Source: DASUAO01 sp035763745 (GTDB lineage Bacteria > Actinomycetota > Acidimicrobiia > IMCC26256 > PALSA-555). Taken from it: a stretch of 50,833 bases of DNA. The notes beneath the pieces are model-generated. The model was not told where the DNA came from. It saw nothing but the letters and a program-made list of their open reading frames with translations, and made no database searches. The position numbers and the translations under genes were made by a program. Shown in pieces: positions 1-6,295 of the stretch. Position 1 is the first letter of the stretch; each line of letters starts with the position of its first letter. The stretch is taken from assembly GCA_035763745.1 (NCBI GenBank), contig DASUAO010000051.1, forward strand, positions 1-50,833, read 5' to 3'.

Positions 1-186
1 GCGTTCGGCGACGGTGGGTGCCCGCGTCTCATCGAGAGCCGCCGCCCGGTGCGCTACCGCTTCGGGCCTCGCGGCCGGGGCCGGCTGCCGGCAGGCTGCC
101 CCCGACCTTGATCCCGCGATCGCTCCGCGCGACATCGACGCCCGGGACGACGGATTCGCCGCGCCGCGCCGCCTCGCCGCCCACTC

Positions 187-678
187 CTACGCGACCGCGC
201 GGCGACAGGGTGGCCCGACTGCTTCGCCGGTCAACACGCCCAGCCGAGCACCGGGTACCACGCCGTGGACGCTGCGCAGTGTGCGGGCGAGGAGCTCCGC
301 TGCCAGGCGCGCCGGGGCGCGGGTGGTGTCGAGCTCGCGATTCCAGTTGGGCGCATCCTCGGTCGGCGCACACCAGGCGAGGTGGACCAGCGCTCGGATC
401 TGTTCGGCGGTGAGGCAGTGCTCCTCGCAGCAGTGGTTCAGCGATGCGTCGCTCACCGACTCGAGCCACAAGGAACCGTCATCGCGGATCAGCCCCTGCA
501 CATACCGGTGCTGATCCGGTGCCTCGATGATGAAGAAGCAGTTGCCGTGCTCGACGCACTCGTCGACCAGGGTCGCGACCTCCTGGATCAGGCCGGTGAG
601 TGTGGGGGCGACGATGCTGCGTTCCGCCGGGGGTTCCGGGCGGATGGGCGTGTCGAACGTGGGCTGTCGCGTGGACAT
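187..678 (-). CDS. TY-Chap/YbjN-like small protein under a SAM-type leader
   Basis: The product is 163 residues, acidic and cytoplasmic, without signal peptide or membrane segment. The middle part (about 25-135) has the look of the TY-Chap/YbjN-type peptide-binding fold: an amphipathic first helix, then strands containing FFIIEAPDQHRYVQGLI, then an acidic helix. A cysteine pair (HCCEEHC, about residues 80-86) is unusual for that family and could bind metal. I prefer the ATG at 678 because GAGGAGG lies 6 bases upstream; an upstream in-frame ATG at 711 would lie inside the riboswitch-like leader. That leader (689-773) is homologous to the one before the gene at 4229, which suggests shared control by a methionine/SAM-type metabolite. 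The family assignment is tentative; no catalytic function is evident. Confidence 0.7.
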   Translation of the reverse strand: MSTRQPTFDTPIRPEPPAERSIVAPTLTGLIQEVATLVDECVEHGNCFFIIEAPDQHRYVQGLIRDDGSLWLESVSDASLNHCCEEHCLTAEQIRALVHLAWCAPTEDAPNWNRELDTTRAPARLAAELLARTLRSVHGVVPGARLGVLTGEAVGPPCRRAVA

Positions 679-688
679 GGGTGACCTC

Positions 689-773
689 CTCATCGATCCC
701 GGCAGGGGCACCGTGCCTGGCGGCCGGTTGCCAGCCCGTCATCGAGCCGGGGCTCTCGGGGCTTCTGGATGAG
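689..773 (-). promoter_or_regulatory. Diverged SAM-I/IV-clan riboswitch-like leader
   Basis: On the minus strand, CTCATC (773-768) pairs with GATGAG (694-689) as P1. Inside it are CCAG, an AGCCC/GGGCT stem flanking a GAGAG...GATGA kink-turn-like region (P2), and the GGCAACC...GGTGCC stem-loop (P3). No P4 is present, as in SAM-I/IV variants. Two conserved positions differ from the classic core: GAGAGC instead of GAGGGA, and CCT where AA normally follows GGTGCC. The 3' P1 strand runs straight into the RBS GAGGAGG, implying translational control. It may bind a ligand other than SAM, or be decayed. Confidence 0.6.
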
Positions 774-781
774 CGGTGCTC

Positions 782-787
782 ACTCTA
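782..787 (-). promoter_or_regulatory. Candidate -10 element (TAGAGT) of the 678 gene
   Basis: TAGAGT on the minus strand lies 8 bases before P1 of the leader, so transcription would begin at the aptamer. The equivalent spot before the second riboswitch carries TACGAT, and both are preceded by the shared string GCTGTCCCACC. No good -35 hexamer is visible. Confidence 0.45.
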
Positions 788-857
788 CCGACGGGGTGGG
801 ACAGCCCGCGAGCGAATTCGACCGGAAGCGCGGGCGCGGTTTTGGCGACCGCGAGCG

Positions 858-1121
858 TCAGCGTGGGCGGTAGACGTCGCGCCGGTGCTGAACCCGCAGC
901 ACAACGACCACGCGGGCATCTTCGTCGATCTCGTAGATGACCCGGTAGTCGCCGCGTCGAGCGGAGTACATCCCTGTGAGCTCCCCGACCAGCGCGTGCC
1001 AGAGGCGCGCCGGGTTCTCGGCGATCGAGCCCAGGATCGTTTCCAGGGCTGCGGCGCGGACCTTCTCGGGAAGGCGATCGAGATGCCGGAGGCCCTCCGA
1101 AGTGATCTGAACCTCGTACAA
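858..1121 (-). CDS. RelE/ParE-family toxin
   Basis: This 87-residue protein is the toxin half of a type II toxin-antitoxin pair. It has the typical RelE layout: an N-terminal YEVQITSEGLRHLDRLP strand-helix, a central GELTGMYSARRGDYRVIYEID stretch containing the conserved G.YR..GDYR.IY pattern, and the C-terminal VVVLRVQHRRDVYR strand with the HRR.VYR basic/tyrosine end that marks YoeB/RelE-type ribosome-dependent mRNA interferases. Length is normal for the family. It follows the antitoxin gene by 6 bases, in the usual antitoxin-first order, so the two are co-transcribed. All expected core residues are present and the toxin looks intact. Confidence 0.9.
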   Translation of the reverse strand: MYEVQITSEGLRHLDRLPEKVRAAALETILGSIAENPARLWHALVGELTGMYSARRGDYRVIYEIDEDARVVVVLRVQHRRDVYRPR

Positions 1122-1127
1122 GCTGCT

Positions 1128-1382
1128 TCAGCCGCGACGCTGGAGTGGCACCCGCTCACCGGCCAAGGACTCGTCGCGCGACTTGCGAAGGGAGCGCATC
1201 AACTCGTCGTCACGAGTGATGGCGAGCGTCTCCTCGAGCGCCTCGAGGTCATCGGCGCTGACGAGCACGAACGACGGCCGGCCATTCCGAGTCACGAGCA
1301 CTCGATCGTGCTCGTGCTCGACACGATCCGCCAGCTCCGACAGATGCGCCTTTGCCTCCGAGAACGGGATCGTGCTGCTCAT
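1128..1382 (-). CDS. Phd/YefM-family antitoxin
   Basis: This 84-residue protein opens with IPFSEAKAHLSELADRVEHE, the DNA-binding dimer domain of Phd/YefM antitoxins, followed by VLVTRNGRPSFVLVSADD, the family strand pair with the NGRP turn. The C-terminal half (about 50-84) is acidic and probably unfolded until it wraps the toxin. It neutralises the RelE-type protein encoded 6 bases downstream and should repress its own promoter. An inverted repeat AGGTCA-6-TGACCT ends directly at the ATG, an ideal position for autoregulation. No standard RBS lies within 10 bases of the ATG, so leaderless translation is possible. Confidence 0.92.
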   Translation of the reverse strand: MSSTIPFSEAKAHLSELADRVEHEHDRVLVTRNGRPSFVLVSADDLEALEETLAITRDDELMRSLRKSRDESLAGERVPLQRRG

Positions 1383-1400
1383 AGGTCAGAATCTTGACCT
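1383..1400. promoter_or_regulatory. Palindromic operator of the Phd/RelE module
   Basis: The plus strand reads AGGTCA GAATCT TGACCT, a perfect 6-bp inverted repeat with a 6-bp spacer, abutting the antitoxin start codon at 1382. Phd/YefM proteins bind short palindromes over their own promoters, so this is the likely operator; the role is inferred. Confidence 0.65.
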
Positions 1401-1766
1401 CTTGGGCGCACCCCGTCAAGGCCGACGCAAGCCCACCGCAGCTGGGCCCGGGAGCGCGCCGGACCCGGCCTGCCGCGCGCGAGTCGATGAGCGCAGGGGG
1501 CCGTGTCCCACCGCCCTTCCACACCGGGGTTCATCAGCCGCGAACCAAAGGGATCCGGCGCCGTCCCCGAGCTCGTGGTCCACAACTCCGGCACCGAGGC
1601 GGTGCTGCTCCTCGGGGCGAAATGACCCCTAGAGAGAGGGTGCGACGCGCGGTTAGAGAGAGGATGCGACGCGCGGTCTCTCCATCTGCGAGTCGCCGGA
1701 TGCGCGGTTTCACTGACCGCGGGCCCTCGATGCGGCCCTCCGACGCGCACGCGTGGGGACCGAGGA
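1401..1766. other. Gene-poor stretch with a 24-bp tandem repeat
   Basis: No coding frame here has the codon bias of its neighbours. The stretch holds two 24-bp tandem units (1630-1677), a copy of the recurrent 12-mer AGAGAGGATGCG (1657-1668) and a weak palindrome GAACCAAAGGGATCC (1553-1567). It separates the two toxin-antitoxin modules. Confidence 0.6.
1630..1677. repeat. Two tandem 24-bp units
   Basis: Units 1630-1653 and 1654-1677 read TAGAGAGAGG(G/A)TGCG followed by ACGCGCGGT and differ at one base. The second contains AGAGAGGATGCG, whose complement recurs at 7416, 10955 and 18630. Confidence 0.85.
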
Positions 1767-2291
1767 TCAAAGGTCGAACGCCGCGGCGAGGTCCGACGTG
1801 CGAGCCAGGAGGCGCCCCGAATCCGGGACACGAAGGAAGCCGTGGTGCTCGTAGAAGCGGGCGGCATTTTCATCGATGGCTTCGACGACAACGAACGGTA
1901 TTGCCAGGTGAGCGTCGGCGGCCAGCACCTTCTCGACGGCGAAGCGGAGCAGCCGACCGCCAAGGTGCCTTCCCTGCTCGCGTCGGTCGACGGCCAAGCG
2001 ACCGATCAGCGCGGCAGGCGTCGGGTCGGGGAGTGAGCCCCCAGGCAGGACCTCGCGCAACTCGGCCAGCCCGACTCCGTGTGCGGCGATGGTCACGTAG
2101 CCCATGATCGGCACGCGCCCGCGTACGCCTGCCATATCGTCGTCCACGGCGACCCACGTGCGACCGGTGTTGTGCTTCGTGTCGTTCTGGTGGGCGAAGA
2201 CTCGCAGCCACTCGTCGAGCGAGGAGTTCCCGCATTCGAATCCAGAGCGCTCGTGGCGAGCAGGGTCGAGTCCTTCGACCCCCAGCGTCAC
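1767..2291 (-). CDS. GNAT-family toxin, TacT/AtaT-like acetyltransferase
   Basis: The protein has 174 residues. The N-terminal part (F.CGNSSLDEWLR, about 18-30) matches the start of TacT-type toxins, where FxCGxxxLDxfL is conserved. The acetyl-CoA pyrophosphate-binding loop is seen as RLAVDRREQGRHLGGRLL (about 97-115; family pattern RLAVD...qGxGlG.xLL), and the C-terminal ENAARFYEHHGF helix-strand follows. These toxins acetylate the amino group of charged elongator tRNAs and block translation. The GTG start overlaps the stop of the DUF1778 antitoxin gene (GTGA), so the two are translationally coupled. The toxin appears complete; no key residue is missing. Confidence 0.9.
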   Translation of the reverse strand: MTLGVEGLDPARHERSGFECGNSSLDEWLRVFAHQNDTKHNTGRTWVAVDDDMAGVRGRVPIMGYVTIAAHGVGLAELREVLPGGSLPDPTPAALIGRLAVDRREQGRHLGGRLLRFAVEKVLAADAHLAIPFVVVEAIDENAARFYEHHGFLRVPDSGRLLARTSDLAAAFDL

Positions 2292-2581
2292 GACTCGTCC
2301 GGCTCGGCGCTCCGCTCGGTCAGCGGCTCGTATCCAGCCAACCTCTTGAAGTCAGAGGCAAAGGCTCCCGCAGGCGCGTCGAGGAGCCGCATGAATGCGT
2401 CGGTGAAGCTCGCGGGCAACATCGTCACCTGAGCCTCGTGCAGGATCTCGCCTGCTTCCGACATTGCGGCTCCAATCACGAATGCGCTGAGGGACTGGCC
2501 GCGCAAGGCCGCCGCCTGCTCGAGCATCGCCCGCTGATCGGGATCCACGCGTGCTTCCAGGCGCTCGGTCTTGGTAGCCAC
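2288..2581 (-). CDS. DUF1778 (TacA-like) ribbon-helix-helix antitoxin
   Basis: The 97-residue product starts at GTG 2581, with AGGGAGG 5 bases upstream; a longer frame from an ATG at 2623 would run through the promoter and is rejected. TERLEARVDPDQRAMLEQAA and the following GQSLSAFVIGAA form the ribbon-helix-helix DNA-binding domain of DUF1778 antitoxins (residues 4-50). The C-terminal region (about 60-90; FTDAFMRLLDAPAGAF) is the toxin-wrapping segment. It should inhibit the GNAT toxin encoded immediately downstream and repress the shared promoter, where two direct repeats overlap the -10 element. Confidence 0.9.
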   Translation of the reverse strand: MATKTERLEARVDPDQRAMLEQAAALRGQSLSAFVIGAAMSEAGEILHEAQVTMLPASFTDAFMRLLDAPAGAFASDFKRLAGYEPLTERSAEPDES

Positions 2582-2592
2582 GATTCCCTCCC

Positions 2593-2630
2593 TTGTACGG
2601 ACATTGTACGGGTCAAAGTCCATCCGTCAA
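2593..2630 (-). promoter_or_regulatory. Promoter with direct-repeat operator of the DUF1778/GNAT module
   Basis: On the minus strand TTGACG (2630-2625) is followed after 16 bases by TACAAT (2608-2603), a near-consensus -35/-10 pair. The 8-mer CCGTACAA occurs twice (2611-2604 and 2600-2593) at 11-bp spacing, one helical turn, the first copy overlapping the -10. Ribbon-helix-helix repressors bind such tandem half-sites on one DNA face, so this is probably the autoregulatory operator. The predicted leader is only about 15 bases. Confidence 0.7.
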
Positions 2631-2848
2631 GGCCAGGAGGCCAATCCACGCGGTTTGTCGACGGCTCACACCCACGACGCGCCGGTTGACTGATCGCGGG
2701 ATCCCTACAAGGCCCAGATGCGAACAAGTGCGGTTCGGATCTTCTTCGCCGTCGTCCTTGCAAGGCTACGACGAAGATGAGCGCGGCGACCGGATCTGCC
2801 CACCACCAATCCAAGAGAGCGTTGAGATCCAGCCCCCGAGACGTGAGG

Positions 2849-3346
2849 TCAGTGGCGCTTCACGCCTCCGTACTTCATGCGAGTGTCGTGCATCGACGCA
2901 GTCTGCGCCGCGTCGTTGTTGATGGCAGCGTCGACGACCTCCCCGACGAACAAGGTGTGGGTGCCCAGGTCGAGGTGGTGACGGACTTCGCAGTCCAGCC
3001 ACGCGACGGCCTCGTCGAACACGGGAGCGCCGGTTGTCGCCTCCGCGACTGCCCGGCCGTTCAGCGTGGAGCCGTCGTCGACGGCAGGCTTCGAGAACTT
3101 CACGAAGACGCGGGTATCACTTGCGTCCCACAGGTTGATGGTGAACGACCCGCCATCAGCGATCAGTCGCCGCGTGACAGCCTCGTTGTCGACGGCGACA
3201 CCGATCAACACGGGCTCCATCGAGAGCTGCGTGATCCAGCTGGCGGTCATCGCGTTGCGTTCATCGCCAGCGCGCGAGCCGACGAGGGCAAGTGCGTTCG
3301 GGATCTTCCACGTGACCTTGTTGAGCAACTCGTCCTCAAGGACCAT
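2849..3346 (-). CDS. Flavin reductase-like FMN-binding protein
   Basis: The 165-residue protein matches the flavin reductase domain family (split beta-barrel, FMN-binding). Visible hallmarks are NALALVGSRAGDERNAMTAS near the N-terminus (the N.MTASW flavin-contact strand), PVLIGVAVDN.A.TR.LI, and SFTINLWD (about 67-74), followed by LDCEVRHHLDLGTHTLFVGEVVDA, the usual strand before the C-terminus. Such proteins reduce flavin with NAD(P)H for two-component oxygenases or act as small FMN oxidoreductases. No partner oxygenase is adjacent, so the substrate is unknown. The closing segment MHDTRMKYGGVKRH resembles the YGG..RY end seen in the family, so the gene looks complete. Confidence 0.88.
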   Translation of the reverse strand: MVLEDELLNKVTWKIPNALALVGSRAGDERNAMTASWITQLSMEPVLIGVAVDNEAVTRRLIADGGSFTINLWDASDTRVFVKFSKPAVDDGSTLNGRAVAEATTGAPVFDEAVAWLDCEVRHHLDLGTHTLFVGEVVDAAINNDAAQTASMHDTRMKYGGVKRH

Positions 3347-3478
3347 GCCCTGGAGCGTACGCGCGAACCGTCACGGCCGCGCCGCTCACCTCGCGACGTC
3401 GAACTCGTAGGTCGGCGTCACCGACGGGATCGGTCGTCGCTTCCCAGGCCTCGAAGGCAGCCCGTGCGACGACCCGAA

Positions 3479-3646
3479 TCACGCCCGGTTGAGCCTGCGC
3501 TTCTCCTCGGCAAGCTTGCGCGCCATGAAGTCAGAGTCGTCGACGAGCTCGCCCGCTTCGCCCTCGCGTCGAGTTGTAGCGGCCCACTCGCGAGCACGGG
3601 CGTCGTCCTTCGGATCCCGGTTCGACCGCTTCGGTCGTGCTGGCAT
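3479..3646 (-). CDS. Small charged protein, unknown
   Basis: A 55-residue frame starts at ATG 3646 with GAGGTGG 6 bases upstream. The product is very polar: basic N-terminus (MPARPKRSNRDPK), an acidic middle (GELVDDSDF) and a basic helix (ARKLAEEKRRLNRA). No domain is recognisable. The RBS and G/C third positions support it, but its size keeps this uncertain. Confidence 0.45.
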   Translation of the reverse strand: MPARPKRSNRDPKDDARAREWAATTRREGEAGELVDDSDFMARKLAEEKRRLNRA

Positions 3647-4110
3647 CTGATCCACCTCGATCGGATCGGGATCCCGACCCACTCAGGGTACCCCTCAGGT
3701 CGGGCCCTGTTTCCGACACCAACTGCCGTGGGGCCTCTTGAACCGAGAGCCTGCGGCTGAACCGACGCGGGGTTTGGCTGACCGGAAGGCGGGGAGGTGC
3801 GCGGGTCCCTGGGAGCCAATCGGATGAGCGATCATCCTGGCGTCGTGTCGACATCAGTTGACTCGGAGTCAGGGATTCGTCTCGGACTCTGCGCTCTTCC
3901 TACCCGTCCTCGCCGCCAGAAGTTGTGGCTCGAGTTCTGCAGGTCTGCAACGAGAGCTGGGTCTCACCCTCCAAAGCGGCCCGCGAGTCCCGCGACGCGA
4001 GGGTTTGACACCGGCGGGTCCCTGCCGGCCCCGATGCGAGAGTTGCCTTCTGCGCAACGGATCTCGAGCTTCTTGTCGCCGCGCGTAATTCGTTCGCCGC
4101 TGTCCCACCG
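3647..4110. other. Gene-free stretch before the SAM riboswitch
   Basis: Nothing with neighbour-like codon bias is seen on either strand and base composition is less G/C-rich than around it. No tRNA-like cloverleaf was recognised. It ends in the promoter of the riboswitch at 4132. Confidence 0.5.
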
Positions 4111-4116
4111 TCGTCG

Positions 4117-4122
4117 TACGAT
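4117..4122 (+). promoter_or_regulatory. Candidate -10 element (TACGAT) of the SAM-leader mRNA
   Basis: TACGAT lies 9 bases before the first P1 base of the riboswitch, so transcription would start at about 4129-4131. GCTGTCCCACC upstream (4099-4109) is shared with the cassette at 689-800. A -35 match is weak. Confidence 0.45.
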
Positions 4123-4131
4123 GCAACTGCA

Positions 4132-4220
4132 CTCATCCAGAGTGACCTGAGGGACCCGGCCCAGTGAGGGTCCGGCAACCGGCGCAACCCGCGCACGGTG
4201 CCAACGCCGGGATCGATGAG
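4132..4220 (+). promoter_or_regulatory. SAM-I-clan riboswitch (SAM-I/IV-like, no P4)
   Basis: The element follows the SAM-I core in order: P1 CTCATC (4132-4137) with GATGAG (4215-4220); CCAGAG; GAGGGA, GGCCC and TGA forming the P2 kink-turn region; CGGCAACC; a P3 stem closed by GCGC-AACCC-GCGC; and GGTGCCAA-CGCC. The P4 hairpin of classic SAM-I is absent, as in the SAM-I/IV variant group. P1's 3' strand adjoins the RBS GAGGAGG (4218-4224), 4 bases before the ATG at 4229, suggesting that SAM binding hides the ribosome site. SAM as ligand is inferred from the conserved core. Confidence 0.85.
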
Positions 4221-4228
4221 GAGGAACC

Positions 4229-4657
4229 ATGAGCACCCCGGACTCGGGCGAGCCGACAGCCGCCCACCCGCGCATCCACGTACACCCCGGCCAGGTGAGC
4301 CGGGCGTTCGGACCGGGCGGGGGCGCCTACGTCGCCCGCCTCGTCGGGACCGAGGGCTCGACGGTGAGCGTGGCTCGAGTTCCCGACGGCTCGGTCAACG
4401 CCTTCACGATTGCACGACCCGACGCTTTCGCTGCCACGCTCGGTCGCGACGACCTCACCCTGCTCGACGACGCCCCATTGGTCCTCCTCAACCCCGCATA
4501 CGGGGTGCTCGGCATCGCCACGGGGCCGCCGGCACCGCCCCCGCGTCTGTCGGTGGTCACCGTGTCCCGCCTCGAGGGCGGACACGCGGTCGAGATCCCG
4601 GCATCGGATGCCGATCAACCGAGCTTTCAGCTCTTCGCAATCCAGTCGCTCGCATGA
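4229..4657 (+). CDS. Unknown 142-residue protein controlled by a SAM-type riboswitch
   Basis: The start is fixed by GAGGAGG 4 bases upstream, which also forms the end of the riboswitch. The product has no signal peptide or membrane segment. It is rich in beta-strand-like segments (GAYVARLVGTEGSTVSVARV; HAVEIPASDADQPSFQLFAI) separated by a Gly/Pro loop, suggesting a small all-beta or alpha/beta fold. I do not recognise a family. Because methionine and SAM metabolism are the usual targets of such switches, a role in sulfur-amino-acid, methyl-transfer or polyamine metabolism is conceivable, but nothing in the protein itself shows it. No other gene follows on the same strand, so it is probably monocistronic. 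Confidence 0.75.
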   Translation: MSTPDSGEPTAAHPRIHVHPGQVSRAFGPGGGAYVARLVGTEGSTVSVARVPDGSVNAFTIARPDAFAATLGRDDLTLLDDAPLVLLNPAYGVLGIATGPPAPPPRLSVVTVSRLEGGHAVEIPASDADQPSFQLFAIQSLA

Positions 4658-5115
4658 GGAACCGAGTGGGAACCGCAGACCTCGAGAACGATCGTGAACG
4701 GCTTGGCTTCTACCCGCACCCGAGAGCGTTCGACGCGAACCTGGCCGTCGCCCCGATCCAGATTCGATCAACAAGGCTGTCCGCGCTGCGCCGCGTGCAT
4801 TCGAGCCCAGTCGACGCAGGTTCTCCTAGCCGCAGCGGTCGCAGTGCAGGAGCCTGCCAAGCCAGCGCGCCCGAATCAGCGACCGCCCGACCCATCGCCG
4901 TACACGTGTTCGGTCCCGGCCACAACCGTGCGGTCGGCTGGCGGCACACCAACGCCCCGACGCGTGGGTTCGCTGACCGCACATCGCCCGCCCCGCGGAT
5001 CAAGGAGACCGCGCACGGCAACGGGAAGCCAGCCTCTCGCTCGGTCCGACCCGCGCTCGACGAACCGCTCGTCCTGGTGATCGCGGTGCTGCTCGACCAC
5101 CGGGGATCGCGGGAG
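4658..5115. other. Gene-free stretch
   Basis: Frames are open here but without the G/C third-position bias of real genes nearby. It lies between convergent genes (4657 on plus, 5116 on minus). I see no strong hairpin-plus-T-run terminator and no repeat. Confidence 0.5.
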
Positions 5116-6036
5116 CTAGCCGGTGAATCTGGGTGTGGCGGGAATCGCGATGGTGAGGAACTTCGTCTCGTAGGCAAAGCCTGTCGCCTGCGCAGTGACC
5201 TGGTTCACTCCGGGTGGGTCGGCGCAGGTTGCGTTGACCGCATAACTGCCTGGCGGTGTTCCGGCCGGGACGACGATCGTGGTGCTCCAGGTGCCGTCGC
5301 TCGCCGCGGTGACGGGCCCGAACGGGAGTGGCGGGGTGAACGCCACGGTGCCGGTCACGATGCCGCCCAGGGCCGTGGGGCTGACTTCGGTCGGGGGGGC
5401 GGCTTCGTCGAGGAGCGCGCACTCGGTGCCGCTGATGGTGACGGTCCCCCCCGGTACGGACGCACTCGGCCCGACGGTGATCACGGGGAACGCGTTGGTG
5501 ATCGTCACGAGCGCGCTCGAGTCCGGCCAGCAGCTGGTGCCAGCGCAAATGGCGATTTCGGAAAAGGTGACCACGGTCGGGCCGCTCGCAGGCCCAGAGC
5601 ACCCCTCCGTTCCGGCGTGCTGCGAAACGTCGGTACCAGCGAGGCCAATGAAGAACGCGCATGCGTACGAAGCCGACACGGCACCACCGGTGCCTGTCTC
5701 GGTCACGGTGCAGACCGCACCGATCAGGTTCGAGTTCTGGAACTGCCAGTTGCCGGCAACCGACTGCCAGTTCACATTGTCTGTGGTGTTGGGTGTCCCG
5801 TCGGGATTGAAGGTCAGGGTCGCTTCGGGGGGCTGCGGGTTCTGTGCCGTCACATCGCCAGGCGCGAGGTTGCAGGCGACCGTGACGGTGAAGCCTTCGG
5901 TCGCAGTCCCCGCGACCACCTTCTTGACCTTCAGGATCGGGTAGTCCACCGTCGACCCTGCGGTGCTCACGAGCCCCAGCCCAGACGCACTGACGGCCAG
6001 CGCAGCCATCGCCAAGATTCCTGCGACTCGCCTCAT
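5116..6036 (-). CDS. Secreted DUF5979/Ig-like surface protein
   Basis: The 306-residue product starts at ATG 6036, preceded by GAGAGGGTGG. MRRVAGILAMAALAVSASG is a Sec signal peptide. Residues about 35-155 carry a DUF5979-type domain: LKVKKVVAGTATEGFTVTVAC, later VCTVTETGTGGA, with paired cysteines. A second region (about 200-295) is an Ig-like beta-sandwich: ITVGPSASVPGGTVTISG, GTWSTTIVVPAGTPPGSYAV. Six or more cysteines suggest disulfides outside the cell. DUF5979 domains are common in actinobacterial cell-surface and pilus-like proteins. No LPXTG motif or C-terminal membrane helix is seen, so anchoring is unclear. The protein ends in TPRFTG, nearly the same as the end (TPKFTG) of the unrelated product at 28099. 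Confidence 0.8.
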   Translation of the reverse strand: MRRVAGILAMAALAVSASGLGLVSTAGSTVDYPILKVKKVVAGTATEGFTVTVACNLAPGDVTAQNPQPPEATLTFNPDGTPNTTDNVNWQSVAGNWQFQNSNLIGAVCTVTETGTGGAVSASYACAFFIGLAGTDVSQHAGTEGCSGPASGPTVVTFSEIAICAGTSCWPDSSALVTITNAFPVITVGPSASVPGGTVTISGTECALLDEAAPPTEVSPTALGGIVTGTVAFTPPLPFGPVTAASDGTWSTTIVVPAGTPPGSYAVNATCADPPGVNQVTAQATGFAYETKFLTIAIPATPRFTG

Positions 6037-6295
6037 CAGACCCCACCCTCTCAGCAGATTCGGGGAAACCCTAGTTGCTCCCACCGCGCCCGCATCAACC
6101 GACCCGCGGGTGTGACAGCCGCGCGTCACCGGGTTCAGAAGTCGCAGGGACCGACGAGCGTCGACGCGATCGGCGCGTCCGCGTCGGGCGACTGGGCGGG
6201 AATCACGCTCAACGAGCCGTGATCGCGACGTTCATCGATCGCACCATCAAGGACCTTTGATTCCGGGACGCCCGGCCATCGGTGTGCGGTTCCGG

